Source of the DNA: Advenella kashmirensis W13003
GTDB taxonomy: Bacteria > Pseudomonadota > Gammaproteobacteria > Burkholderiales > Burkholderiaceae_B
Length of the DNA stretch: 64,000 nt
Assembly: GCF_000506985.1 (NCBI RefSeq)
Contig: NZ_KI650979.1
Location: forward strand, 1,736,710-1,800,709
Direction of reading: 5' to 3'
A program made the position numbers and the translations under genes. Positions 25,965-34,975 of the stretch are shown in pieces. Under the pieces are notes generated by a model that worked only from the letters and a program-made list of their open reading frames with translations, ran no database searches and was not told where the DNA came from. The stretch's first letter is position 1; each line of letters begins with the position of its first letter.

Positions 25965-26699
25965 TTACTTACCAGCGAAGTGTGCTGCCAGCTCGTCGCT
26001 GCCACCAATATACTGGCCACCGATGAAAATTTGCGGTGTGCTGGTTTTACCGGTAATCGCGCGGATGGCCACGGTGCTGGCATCCTTGCCCAGAACGACT
26101 TCTTCGTATGGCAGGTCTTTTTCCGTCAGCAGTGCTTTGGCTTTGGCGCAGTAGCCGCAACCAGGCTTGCTGAACATGACGATGGAAGGCTTGTCCTGAT
26201 AGTCTTTATCGATATAGCGGATCATGGTGTCGGCATCAGACACTTCAAACGGATCGCCTTCTTTTTCAGGTTCGATAAACATTTTTTCGACCACGCCGTC
26301 TTTGACGAGCATGGAGTAACGCCATGAACGTTTGCCAAAGCCCAGGTCGTTTTTGTCGACCAGCATGCCCATGCCTTCGGTAAATTCGCAGTTGCCGTCA
26401 GGAATAACAGTGATATTGTCGGCTTCCTGTTGGGATTTCCATTCATTCATGACGAAGGTATCGTTTACGGAAACGCAGACAATCTCGTCAACCCCGCGTT
26501 CCTTGAACGCTTTGGCCAGTTCGTTGTAACGTGGCAGGTGGGTAGAGGAGCAGGTTGGCGTGAATGCGCCAGGCAGTGAAAAGACGACAACCGTCTTGCC
26601 TTTGAAAAGATCATCAGTGGTTACTTTTTCCCATGCGTCGCCTGAGCGGACAGGAAATGTAACGGATGGGACGCGTTGGCCTTCTTTATTCTGCAACAT
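25965..26699 (-). CDS. Peroxiredoxin-glutaredoxin fusion (Prx5-Grx)
   Basis: The 244-residue protein joins a Prx5-type peroxiredoxin (residues 1 to about 160, peroxidatic Cys in [12 protein letters not shown]) to a glutaredoxin (about 170-244, CGYC in [12 protein letters not shown] and [15 protein letters not shown]). Such hybrids reduce peroxides with glutathione, the glutaredoxin domain recharging the peroxidase. The ATG has AAGGAA upstream. It is a single-gene unit with its own terminator, and the AT-rich upstream region holds its promoter. Confidence 0.95.
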   Translation of the reverse strand: MLQNKEGQRVPSVTFPVRSGDAWEKVTTDDLFKGKTVVVFSLPGAFTPTCSSTHLPRYNELAKAFKERGVDEIVCVSVNDTFVMNEWKSQQEADNITVIPDGNCEFTEGMGMLVDKNDLGFGKRSWRYSMLVKDGVVEKMFIEPEKEGDPFEVSDADTMIRYIDKDYQDKPSIVMFSKPGCGYCAKAKALLTEKDLPYEEVVLGKDASTVAIRAITGKTSTPQIFIGGQYIGGSDELAAHFAGK

Positions 26700-27006
26700 A
26701 GATGGGTTCCTTATGTTAGTGAAACAAAACAGTCAATGACATCAGCGATTGTCCAAATCTGACTGGTCACATCGCCTTTGTTCATCAGATGTATCCATTG
26801 TACGCAATGGATTTTAATTAGTAAAATTTATTATTTTTATATTATTGATAGTTAAAATAAAAAACAACGTCGATACTATATCTCTTGCGGTCGTCGGTGA
26901 CGCACGGTGTCAAATTTATTTTAAAAAATGGAATTAATGACAATTAGATGAAATTAAACTAAATTTAATATATATTAAATGTAATTTAACAACAATTATA
27001 GCATAT
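26700..27006. other. AT-rich intergenic island
   Basis: These 307 bases hold no gene. From about 26810 the sequence is strikingly A+T rich compared with its surroundings and contains a perfect 18-base palindrome, ATTTAATATATATTAAAT, at 26963-26980. The promoter of the peroxiredoxin-glutaredoxin gene should lie in the part nearest 26700. The rest may be a nucleoid-protein (H-NS/MvaT-like) binding tract or a scar of lost DNA. Confidence 0.5.
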
Positions 27007-27918
27007 TCAATCAAATAAGGAAAGGATGTAGCTCAGCAGAAAAGGGGCCACCAAGCTTAGCACAACCCCTGAAAACACAGCCGTGACCAGAAAGGAGCTA
27101 CCTGTCGTTTTACGAACGATGGGCAGAGTTGTGTCCATGGCAGTGGCGCCTGCGGCGCCAATGCCGGACATCGGATAGCGTGCGCCGGCGAAGAACAGAA
27201 CCACAATAGACAGCAATTCCCGGAAAAGGTCGGTGAGCAGGGCGGTTGCGCCGTAGAATTCGCCCAGTCTGGCGGTGACCAGTACCCCCGAGAGCGAGAA
27301 CCAGCCAAACCCGCTGGCCAGCAACAGGCCGTGCCGGATATCGGCGCCGGTTGCCCAGGCAATAAACGCACCACCGAGCAGCGAGGCAATCATGACCACA
27401 ACGGGCAACGTAAACATGGCGGGTCGAATCGCACTGCGCTGCAACGGTGTATGGGCCAGATCCGCGCCGATCAGGAATAACAATACGTAGAGAAAAAACT
27501 CGGTTCCCGGGATTGGCAATGAAAGCGTCCAGCGGGTCATCAATACGGCCAGACCAAGACCGACGAGCAGGAAGGCCAGGGCGATGCCGCATTCCCGGAT
27601 AACGTGCACAATACCCAGGTCGCTCTGGGCGACCTGCGTCTTGCGTCCGGCGCGGAACAGGGCCATGAGCACCACGGAGCAGAACAGGGTGATTCCCAGC
27701 GAGTAGAGCGCGGCGGTTTTCAGGATAAGCAGCACCTGTTGCATAACCGATAGTTGCAGTCCGAAACGGTAGCCGATGGCAAACAGCATAATCCAGACAA
27801 ACGGCGTAATGGCGCGGGACAGCACGTTCACCGTACGCGGCGAAAGCAACAGGCCGATAAGATAGCCCGCAAGCAGCCATGCGGCAATCGGAAGCAGGGA
27901 CAGTAATAAGGAGGTCAT
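27007..27918 (-). CDS. lysO: LysO-like lysine exporter
   Basis: The 303-residue protein has about eight to ten helices and matches the LysO/YbjE family in length and in motifs such as GFGWFSLSGVLV and GAAGATAMDTTLPIV. LysO exports L-lysine in E. coli. The ATG at 27918 begins MTSLLLSLLPIAAW; longer upstream frames add unconserved residues. It lies 74 bases downstream of the acetyltransferase gene. Function is inferred from the family. Confidence 0.82.
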   Translation of the reverse strand: MTSLLLSLLPIAAWLLAGYLIGLLLSPRTVNVLSRAITPFVWIMLFAIGYRFGLQLSVMQQVLLILKTAALYSLGITLFCSVVLMALFRAGRKTQVAQSDLGIVHVIRECGIALAFLLVGLGLAVLMTRWTLSLPIPGTEFFLYVLLFLIGADLAHTPLQRSAIRPAMFTLPVVVMIASLLGGAFIAWATGADIRHGLLLASGFGWFSLSGVLVTARLGEFYGATALLTDLFRELLSIVVLFFAGARYPMSGIGAAGATAMDTTLPIVRKTTGSSFLVTAVFSGVVLSLVAPFLLSYILSLFD

Positions 27919-27992
27919 GAAAACAGCAATGGACAGGGATGTGAGACAAAAACAGGTCTGCGGCAGGCCGCCGGCGGGCGAGGCGCAGGACC

Positions 27993-28595
27993 TTATCTGG
28001 CCAGTTTTTCCTTGAGTTGCTGCTTGATCTGAGGCCATTCGTCCCGCGTGACACTGTACATATGGGTGTCGCGCACCGTGCCGTCGCGCCGCAGGGCATG
28101 GCCCCGCAAGACGCCGTCTTTTTTCGCGCCCAGCCGTTCAATGGCTTTTTGCGAACGCTGGTTCAGGTTGTCGGTGCGCCAGCCCACGACATTGGCGGCA
28201 AGTGACTCGAAGGCGTAATACAGCATGAGATATTTGCACACCGTATTGACATGCGTACGCTGCCAGGATTGCGCGTACCAAGTGTAACCAATTTCCAGTC
28301 GGGCAATATCCGGAACGATATCGTGATATCGTGTCGTGCCTATGATCTTGCGGGATTTGGCGTCGAGCACCACGAACGGCAGCATATGGCCGTCTTTCTG
28401 CCCCTTCAGGGCGGCTTCGATATAGGCGGTTTCCTGACCCGGCTCGGGAACCGAGGTAAACGTCAGATTCCAGAGTTCGCCGTCTGCCGCCGCGTTGCGC
28501 AGACCTTCTGCATGGGCAAGGCGCATGGGTTGCAGCACGATGCCATGGCCTTCCAGCTGAATGGGCGCAAGGGGTTTGGGAAAAGGTGTAATCAT
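27993..28595 (-). CDS. GNAT acetyltransferase, RimJ/RimL type
   Basis: The 200-residue protein fits the RimJ/RimL/YjdJ acetyltransferase group: IIGTTRYHDIVPDIARLEIG (acetyl-CoA-binding strand), YTWYAQSWQRTHVNTVCKY and VGWRTDNLNQRSQKAIERLG. It probably acetylates a small molecule or protein N terminus. The Met at 28595 (MITPFPKPLAPIQLEGHG) was chosen because upstream residues are not conserved. It may share a transcript with lysO. Confidence 0.85.
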   Translation of the reverse strand: MITPFPKPLAPIQLEGHGIVLQPMRLAHAEGLRNAAADGELWNLTFTSVPEPGQETAYIEAALKGQKDGHMLPFVVLDAKSRKIIGTTRYHDIVPDIARLEIGYTWYAQSWQRTHVNTVCKYLMLYYAFESLAANVVGWRTDNLNQRSQKAIERLGAKKDGVLRGHALRRDGTVRDTHMYSVTRDEWPQIKQQLKEKLAR

Positions 28596-28758
28596 AGGGT
28601 GAATCCCGCAAGGACCGAAGGTCAAAAACAGCCATTATAAAGAATATTGGTATGTCGTCCATATTCGGTCTGGTGGGTTCCCTGGGAAAGTCCGATTGGT
28701 AAAAGTCTTACTACAGGTGATCCCTAGTGGTCAGGAACTTTACAAATTAGTACTATCT

Positions 28759-28801
28759 CGGGTTAAGGAAACCCGGGCACGTTCTGCCGCCGGTCGGCGG
28801 C
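28759..28801 (+). promoter_or_regulatory. Stem-loops in the 5' leader of the basic amino acid ABC operon
   Basis: Two adjacent hairpins precede the operon: CGGGTT/AACCCG (28759-28764 with 28770-28775) and GCCGCC-GGTC-GGCGGC (28786-28801). No T run follows either. They may stabilise or regulate the leader. No known riboswitch class was recognised. Confidence 0.35.
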
Positions 28802-28853
28802 TCGCGCCGGTGCGTTTCCGATGTTTGACGAAATTTCAGGAAGTAAAAGTACC

Positions 28854-29657
28854 ATGAACATGAAAAATTGGCTGCTCGCCGTGACGCTGAGTGTGTCTGC
28901 CGGGTTGGGCGCAACTGCGTCTGCCAGCGACTGGAAAGAACTCAAAATTGGCATTGAACCGGGGTATGCGCCCTTTGAGTACAAAAATGCCCAGGGCGAA
29001 ATTGTGGGTTTTGACGCGGATGTCATGACCGAAATCTGCAAGAAGCTGCAGACCAAATGCGTCTGGGTCGAACAGTCCTTCGACAGTCTGATTCCGGCGC
29101 TGGCCGCCCGCAAAATTCAGTTAATCCATTCCAGCATGCAGATTACGCCGCAGCGTAAGAAAGTATTGGCTTTCAGCCAGCCGATCTACGGCATTCCCAC
29201 TCAACTGATGGCACGCAAGGACAGCGGCCTGCTGCCGACAGCCGAAGCGCTCAAGGGCAAACGGGTCGGCGCCTTGCAGGGAAGTACGCAGGAAACCTAT
29301 GCCAAGCAGAAATGGGGTAGCAAGGGCGTACAGATCGTGTCCTATCAGGACCAGAATCAAACGTTTGCCGACCTGACTGCGGGTCGCCTGGATGCTGCCA
29401 TTATTGAAAAGCCTAACGGCCAGAGCGGTTTTCTGAGCAAGCCCGAGGGCAGCAATTTTGCTTTCCTGGGTGATGCCATTACCGATGATGAAGCGCTGAC
29501 CGGCGAAATTGCCATTGGCTTGCGTAAATCCGACGATAAACTGAAGCAGGCTGTCGACTCGGCGCTGGCCCAGCTGCAACAGGACGGCACGGTAACAAAA
29601 ATCGCAGAAAAGTATTTCAAGCCGGGTGAAATCGATCTTAAAAACGTGAAGCAATAA
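28854..29657 (+). CDS. Basic amino acid ABC transporter binding protein (LAO/HisJ type)
   Basis: The 267-residue protein has a signal peptide (residues 1-24, ending ASAS) and the family-3 binding fold: LKIGIEPGYAPFEYKNAQGE, then GFDADVMTEICKKL. These are typical of lysine/arginine/ornithine and histidine receptors. It begins an operon with two permeases and an ATPase, spaced by 2 bases, a 4-base overlap and 7 bases. AGGAAG precedes the ATG. The exact ligand is not decided. Confidence 0.92.
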   Translation: MNMKNWLLAVTLSVSAGLGATASASDWKELKIGIEPGYAPFEYKNAQGEIVGFDADVMTEICKKLQTKCVWVEQSFDSLIPALAARKIQLIHSSMQITPQRKKVLAFSQPIYGIPTQLMARKDSGLLPTAEALKGKRVGALQGSTQETYAKQKWGSKGVQIVSYQDQNQTFADLTAGRLDAAIIEKPNGQSGFLSKPEGSNFAFLGDAITDDEALTGEIAIGLRKSDDKLKQAVDSALAQLQQDGTVTKIAEKYFKPGEIDLKNVKQ

Positions 29658-29659
29658 AG

Positions 29660-30349
29660 ATGTTTTTGCATGGTTATGGCGCCCAGATTTTGAGTGGAAC
29701 CTGGGAAACCATCAAGCTGTCTTTACTGTCGTTGCTGGTGGCGTTTGTGCTGGGCCTGATCGGCGCCAGCGCCAAGCTGTCCGGCAACGGCCTGCTGCGT
29801 GGTATCGCCCAGGTTTATACAACACTCATACGAGGCGTGCCCGATCTGGTGCTGATGTTGCTGATCTTCTTCAGTATCCAGATGGGCCTGAACGAACTGA
29901 CCGATATGCTGGGCATGCAGGTCATCGAGATCGAACCGTTTTATGCGGGTGTACTGACTATCGGTTTTATCTACGGTGCCTATTTTGCCGAGACTTTCCG
30001 GGGCGCATTCATCTCGGTCCCGCGTGGCCAGCTGGAAGCGGCGCGCGCCTATGGCATGCGCCGCGGTCAGGTGTTCCGGCGCGTGCTCTTTCCGCAAATG
30101 ATGCGTTTTGCGTTGCCCGGTATTGGCAATAACTGGCAGGTGGTGCTCAAGGCGACCGCCTTGGTCTCCATTATCGGTCTGACCGATCTGGTGCAGGTGA
30201 CCCAAAGCGCAGGTCGTGCCACTTCGTCCATGTTTCTGTTCATTTGCGTGGCGGGGTTCATTTATCTTGTGCTGACCACGGTGTCCAATATTGTCCTCTC
30301 GCTGCTGCAACGCAAGTATGCTGTGGGTGTACGGGAGGCCCAATTGTGA
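29660..30349 (+). CDS. hisQ: Amino acid ABC transporter permease, HisQ type
   Basis: The 229-residue inner-membrane protein has about five helices and the EAA loop QLEAARAYGMRRGQVFRRVL. The N-terminal half contains the family motif TLIRGVPDLVLMLLIFF. It starts two bases after the binding-protein stop, and its TGA stop overlaps the GTG of the next permease. HisQ here denotes the family; the substrate may be lysine or arginine. Confidence 0.9.
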   Translation: MFLHGYGAQILSGTWETIKLSLLSLLVAFVLGLIGASAKLSGNGLLRGIAQVYTTLIRGVPDLVLMLLIFFSIQMGLNELTDMLGMQVIEIEPFYAGVLTIGFIYGAYFAETFRGAFISVPRGQLEAARAYGMRRGQVFRRVLFPQMMRFALPGIGNNWQVVLKATALVSIIGLTDLVQVTQSAGRATSSMFLFICVAGFIYLVLTTVSNIVLSLLQRKYAVGVREAQL

Positions 30350-31080
30350 TCGAATCGTTCAACAATTTTCTGACCATCCTGAACGACTATTGGAAACCGC
30401 TGCTGTTCTGGGACGGGACTGAATTTTCAGGTCTGGCCGTCACCCTTTGGGTGCTGGTGCTGGCGCTGGTCCTGGGGTTGGTGCTGGCCATTCCCCTGTC
30501 CGTGGGCCGGGTCTCCAAAAACCGTTTGCTTGCGTGGCCCATCTGGTTTTTCAGTTATATATTCCGGGGCACACCGCTGTATGTGCAGATTTTACTGATC
30601 TATAGCGGAGTGATCGGTCTTGAGTTCGTGCGCGAGACGCCGGCGCTGCAGACCTTCTTCATGAGTGGCTACAACTGCCTCGTGCTTGCGTTAATGCTCA
30701 ATACGCTGGCCTACACCACGGAAATATTCGCCGGATTCATTAAAAATACGGCACACGGTGAACTGGATGCCGCGCGCGCATTTGGCATGAGCCGGTATAA
30801 AATGTATACACGTATTATTCTGCCTTCTGCGTTGCGGCGTGCGTTACCGGCCTACAGCAACGAAGTCATTCTGATGTTGCATGCCACGTCGCTGGCCTTT
30901 ACCGCGACAGTGCCGGATATTCTGAAGGTCGCGCGCGATGCCAACGCCGCCACTTATCTGACGTTTGCCTCCTATGGCGCTGCCGCCATTTTGTATATGG
31001 GCGTTTCATTTATTCTCGTTGCGCTGTTCCGCAGGCTTGAGAAAAGAACGCTGGGCTTTTTGGGCCACAGCCAACACTAG
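30346..31080 (+). CDS. hisM: Amino acid ABC transporter permease, HisM type (GTG start)
   Basis: The 244-residue permease begins at a GTG (VIESFNNFLTIL) that overlaps the hisQ stop as GTGA, with GGGAGG nine bases upstream. Earlier in-frame starts would run far into hisQ. The EAA loop is GELDAARAFGMSRYKMYTRI, and the motif FRGTPLYVQILLIY is typical of the group. It pairs with HisQ to form the channel. Confidence 0.9.
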   Translation: MIESFNNFLTILNDYWKPLLFWDGTEFSGLAVTLWVLVLALVLGLVLAIPLSVGRVSKNRLLAWPIWFFSYIFRGTPLYVQILLIYSGVIGLEFVRETPALQTFFMSGYNCLVLALMLNTLAYTTEIFAGFIKNTAHGELDAARAFGMSRYKMYTRIILPSALRRALPAYSNEVILMLHATSLAFTATVPDILKVARDANAATYLTFASYGAAAILYMGVSFILVALFRRLEKRTLGFLGHSQH

Positions 31081-31087
31081 GATTGTT

Positions 31088-31855
31088 ATGTTTAAACTTG
31101 ATGTTCAGGGCATCCATAAGTCTTATGGACAAAACGAAGTATTGAAGGGTGTATCGCTGCAGGCCAAGGCGGGCGACGTGATCGCCATGATCGGCTCCAG
31201 CGGGTCCGGGAAGAGCACGTTTTTGCGTTGCATCAATTTCCTGGAGCAACCCAATAGCGGCACCGTTTCCCTCGACGGCGAAACACTGACCGTCGCCAAG
31301 GATGCCAAGGGACGCCTGCGCGTGTCCGACGAAAAGCGCCTGCAGGTCTTTCGCACCAAGCTGGCCATGGTGTTTCAGCACTTTAACTTGTGGGCGCACA
31401 TGACCGCACTGGAAAACATTATCGAGGCGCCAATTCATGTGCTGGGTGTGCCGAAGGCAGAAGCCATTGAACGCGCACGCCAGTACCTGAACAAGGTCGG
31501 ATTGCCTGCCGCCGTAGAGAGCCAGTACCCGTCCCAAATGTCTGGCGGACAGCAGCAGCGCGTGGCCATTGCCCGGGCGCTGGCCATGGAGCCCGAAGTC
31601 ATGCTGTTCGATGAGCCCACCTCGGCACTCGATCCCGAACTGGTGGGTGAAGTCTTGCGCGTCATGCAAAAACTGGCCGAAGAGGGGCGCACCATGATCG
31701 TGGTTACCCACGAAATGGGCTTTGCCCGCAATCTGGCCAGCCATGTCATGTTCCTGCATCAGGGCACAGTGGAAGAGGAAGGACCGCCTCAAGAGGTATT
31801 TGGCAACACACGCAGTCCGCGCCTGCAACAGTTCCTGTCCGGAAACCTGAAGTAA
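31088..31855 (+). CDS. hisP: Amino acid ABC transporter ATPase, HisP type
   Basis: The 255-residue ATPase shows Walker A GSSGSGKST, Q-loop MVFQHFNLWAH, signature MSGGQQQRVAIARAL, Walker B VMLFDEPTSALD and the switch His in VVTHEMGFA. Length and order match HisP. It is the last gene of the uptake operon, seven bases after hisM. Confidence 0.94.
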   Translation: MFKLDVQGIHKSYGQNEVLKGVSLQAKAGDVIAMIGSSGSGKSTFLRCINFLEQPNSGTVSLDGETLTVAKDAKGRLRVSDEKRLQVFRTKLAMVFQHFNLWAHMTALENIIEAPIHVLGVPKAEAIERARQYLNKVGLPAAVESQYPSQMSGGQQQRVAIARALAMEPEVMLFDEPTSALDPELVGEVLRVMQKLAEEGRTMIVVTHEMGFARNLASHVMFLHQGTVEEEGPPQEVFGNTRSPRLQQFLSGNLK

Positions 31856-31946
31856 TGCCGGGGGATCGTGCCCTGGCTCAGCCACCCGTCCTGACTGGCG
31901 TCGTTACGGTTGCCCTCATCTGTGAGTTGCTGCGCCAGACTGGAGA

Positions 31947-32777
31947 ATGCCCGTGGGTGTACTGACGATTATCGCCTTGCTCTGCCTGGGCGCTTTCGGT
32001 GGCTTTATGGCCGGCCTGCTTGGCGTGGGTGGTGGAATGGTGCTGGTGCCGTTTCTCACCTTGCTGTTTGGCGCAACCCTCATGTCCCCCGATCTTGCTG
32101 TGCATTCGGCCATTGCCACCAGCATGGGCATGATTCTTTTCACTTCTTTGTCCAGCATGCGCGCCCATCATCGCCAGGGCGCCGTGCTCTGGTCGGTGGT
32201 CTTTACCCTGGCGCCGGGCATTTTGCTGGGGGGGCTGTTATCCGGTGGTGCGGTTTTCGCCTATTTGCATGGCGCAGCCCTGTCGCTCTTTTTTGCGCTG
32301 TTTGTCGGTTACTCCGGTTTTAATATGTTGCGCAACAAAAAACCCAAGCCGTCCCGGCAACTGCCCGGCATGGTCGGGCGGACCGCGGCGGGAACAGGAA
32401 TCGGGTTTATTTCCGGCCTGGTGGGTGCGGGTGGTGGTTTTCTGTCGGTGCCGTTCATGGTCTGGTGCAATGTGCCCTTGCGCAATGCGGTGGCCACGTC
32501 TGCAGCACTGGGTTTTCCCATTGCATTGTCCAATAGCGTGGGTTACATCCTGTCCGGAATCCGGGAAGTGGGTGTGCACGACGGAATGCTGGGATACATT
32601 TACTGGCCTGCGCTGATACTGCTGGTCGTCATGAGCGTGTTGATGGCGCCCTTCGGTGCGCGTATGGCGCACACGCTGCCAGTGGATAAACTGCGCAAGG
32701 TGTTTGCCGGTTTGCTGTTCGTACTGGCTGCATTCATGTTGTTCAAGGCGATTCAGCAGTTTGGTCTGTTTGCCTGA
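31947..32777 (+). CDS. TauE/SafE family permease
   Basis: The 276-residue membrane protein has about eight helices in two repeats, each with the family's Gly motif (AGLLGVGGGMVLVPFLTLLF and SGLVGAGGGFLSVPFMVW). Members include exporters of sulfite, sulfoacetate and other anions. The gene is 91 bases after hisP and might be read through, but it is functionally unrelated to it. The window's organosulfur genes make sulfite export plausible; this is an inference. Confidence 0.88.
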   Translation: MPVGVLTIIALLCLGAFGGFMAGLLGVGGGMVLVPFLTLLFGATLMSPDLAVHSAIATSMGMILFTSLSSMRAHHRQGAVLWSVVFTLAPGILLGGLLSGGAVFAYLHGAALSLFFALFVGYSGFNMLRNKKPKPSRQLPGMVGRTAAGTGIGFISGLVGAGGGFLSVPFMVWCNVPLRNAVATSAALGFPIALSNSVGYILSGIREVGVHDGMLGYIYWPALILLVVMSVLMAPFGARMAHTLPVDKLRKVFAGLLFVLAAFMLFKAIQQFGLFA

Positions 32778-32891
32778 TCACAGCATGTCTGTGCGACTGC
32801 GCATACCAGTCGCGACACCCGCTGCGGTCGTCGTGGTACCGGCCCGGCCGTATCATAAGATAGACAAATGGGAAGCAATCCTGCCACTCTC

Positions 32892-33749
32892 TTAGCGGCG
32901 GGGCGGGCTGAACACCCGGGCGTCTTCATAAAAAACCGGATCTTCGTTGGCGGGGTCCCAGCCTGGAATACCCATGACCGGCAAGGGGCAATGCGGCTTG
33001 GCCTGCAACTGGCCCGGTGACAACATGTCCGCCAGCACTTGTGCCATGACATGATCCACTTCGTCGGCACCAGTACCCTCGGGGACGCGTATCACATTGG
33101 CGGTCAACGCCTTGTACGGCCTGGCGCATTTTTCCAGCAGGGCGTGACCGATGGGGGCGACGTGTGCCTGGGCCCACAAGGTTCGCTCGTGAACGAAAGC
33201 GCGTTGCCAGTCTCGTTCGGCAATCGCCTCCCACAAGGGCGGTGGTGCGAGCAGAAACAGGCCGCCCTCATCCAGCAGCGTAATCGTATCCCGAATTATT
33301 CCCCGGCGCTGACCCACGCCCTGGCGCGCAATCTGTTGCGACTGGATGCGATTGAATACCGACTTGACTTCAGGAAACCGAAACCAGCACAGGCCGTTGA
33401 AAAAATCGTGTTCGTTGTCACGGGTGGGGCACAAGCCGGTCTGGCCGATAAACTGTTCATAGGCCACCCCGGCAGGCAAGGCCGATTGAGGAACAAAACG
33501 GACAGGACACGCGGCCGGGGCCAGCGCGTTCAGCAGATCGGCTACCGTTGTCGCAGAGGCATCCAGGCCGCAAGCGGACATCGGCAGCGCCTGCTGCCAG
33601 CGCTCCCCACCCGGGAGCCAGTTTTTTAGCGGGTCCCACCACGGACGTGCCAGATCCAGCGTAGATAACACATCAACAATCATGGGGTTCAGCGATGCAT
33701 TCAGTTGCACGCGCAAGGCTTTATTTAAACGTGATGGCGGGTTCGACAT
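32892..33749 (-). CDS. DUF3025 family protein
   Basis: The 285-residue soluble protein resembles DUF3025: YEQFIGQTGLCPTRDNEHDF followed by FNGLCWFRFPEVKSVFNRIQ, then LPVMGIPGWDPANEDPVFYE near the end. The family is uncharacterised and common in beta- and gammaproteobacteria. The Met at 33749 overlaps the upstream creA gene by 29 bases, which implies translational coupling or a later start. Confidence 0.82.
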   Translation of the reverse strand: MSNPPSRLNKALRVQLNASLNPMIVDVLSTLDLARPWWDPLKNWLPGGERWQQALPMSACGLDASATTVADLLNALAPAACPVRFVPQSALPAGVAYEQFIGQTGLCPTRDNEHDFFNGLCWFRFPEVKSVFNRIQSQQIARQGVGQRRGIIRDTITLLDEGGLFLLAPPPLWEAIAERDWQRAFVHERTLWAQAHVAPIGHALLEKCARPYKALTANVIRVPEGTGADEVDHVMAQVLADMLSPGQLQAKPHCPLPVMGIPGWDPANEDPVFYEDARVFSPPRR

Positions 33750-34218
33750 CGCCCCAGGGCATAAGCGGCACGACCGAAATGCTGTTGTACGGAGAACCGT
33801 CAATGAGTTTTTCACTGACCACAAGATAAATCAGCGAATTGTTGGCCGTATCGACCAGACGGGATACATTCAGACCCTTGAAAAGAAAACTCATGCGCTG
33901 CGTAAAAACGTCCTCCTGGACTTTGCGTACCGGCTTTGCCGCCTTCAAGGGTCCGACCTGGCGGCAGGACAGCGCAAAGCGCGAAGGGTTTTCAGCTAGT
34001 CCCAATGCGCCCGATACACCGCCGGTCTTGGCGTATGACAGATGGCAGGTGACGCCTTCTATTTGCGGGTCCTGAAAAGACTGTACGCAGACCTTGTCAT
34101 TGTTTACGATACGCCAGGTCGTGCTGACGCAGCCGATTTCGTCGGCACTTGCGGTAACCGGATGAGTGATGGCAAGGAGCGCGAGGCAGGCACACAGAGC
34201 TTGAAAGAATCGTTTCAT
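33721..34218 (-). CDS. creA: CreA family periplasmic protein
   Basis: The 165-residue protein has a signal peptide (MKRFFQALCACLALLAITHP, cut near ASA) and the CreA core (DEIGCVSTTWRIVNNDKVCV, later FLFKGLNVSRLVDTANNSLI). E. coli creA lies next to creBCD, but its role is unknown; no creBC is here. The ATG at 34218 directly precedes the signal peptide. Confidence 0.9.
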   Translation of the reverse strand: MKRFFQALCACLALLAITHPVTASADEIGCVSTTWRIVNNDKVCVQSFQDPQIEGVTCHLSYAKTGGVSGALGLAENPSRFALSCRQVGPLKAAKPVRKVQEDVFTQRMSFLFKGLNVSRLVDTANNSLIYLVVSEKLIDGSPYNSISVVPLMPWGDVEPAITFK

Positions 34219-34403
34219 GATGAATGCGGAAATAAGGTGGATGTCGGCAAAGAGTGTACACGCAATTGCATGCCCGGTGCACCACTTGCGGCCCGGTACC
34301 ATCGCGGTACGACCTGCGTAGGCGCAGTGGCCGGAAAATACGACTACAATGGATCGGCAATCATATCCAGATTGGGATCGGCAATCGCATAAAGATCATT
34401 CTT

Positions 34404-34793
34404 ATGGACAAACTACGAATTGATAAATGGCTCTGGGCGGCGCGTTTTTATAAAACGCGCTCGCTCGCAGCCACGGAAATCGGCAAGGGCAGGGTGCTTG
34501 TCAATGACCAGCCGGCCAAGCCCGCGCGCGAAGTCGCCGTGGGCGATCGGGTATCGGTCAGGCGCGATCAGACCACCACGATTATCCAGGTGCTGGCGCT
34601 GTCCGCAGTCCGCGGACCGGCGCCGGTTGCCCGTACGCTATACGAAGAAACCGAAGAAAGTCGCGTGGCCCGTGAAGCCGCGCAGGAAAACCGGCGCCTG
34701 GCCAGCGAACCGGCACTCAGCATTATCCAGGGACGGCCCACCAAACGCGATCGCCGCCATCTGGAGCAGGTCAAAAAAGGATTTGACGGCTAA
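34404..34793 (+). CDS. hslR: Heat shock protein 15 homolog, S4 RNA-binding domain
   Basis: The 129-residue protein begins MDKLRIDKWLWAARFYKTRS, a standard S4 domain start, with KGRVLVNDQPAKPAREVAVG in the RNA-binding loop and a basic C-terminal tail. Hsp15 rescues stalled 50S subunits that still carry peptidyl-tRNA. Upstream in-frame Met codons give unconserved extensions, so the Met at 34404 was chosen. It is divergent from creA. Confidence 0.92.
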   Translation: MDKLRIDKWLWAARFYKTRSLAATEIGKGRVLVNDQPAKPAREVAVGDRVSVRRDQTTTIIQVLALSAVRGPAPVARTLYEETEESRVAREAAQENRRLASEPALSIIQGRPTKRDRRHLEQVKKGFDG

Positions 34794-34975
34794 GATGGCC
34801 TTTTTGCAGAGGCAAGGCCGGCAGATTGTAAGTAGCGGTTAAACAGCGGTATTCCCATCTATCAATTTGTGCGGGATGATTTTACAATCGGGTTCATTCA
34901 TGTGTCGCACAGCCCGTGCAAGACGGGTTTGACCGGCTGTACAGGATAGATACTCAAGAACAGAGGAGCACAGAC

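Noticed and set aside
26700-27006. Possible attachment site or insertion-sequence remnant in the AT-rich region
   Set aside because: No flanking direct repeats, integrase, transposase fragment or tRNA gene is visible.
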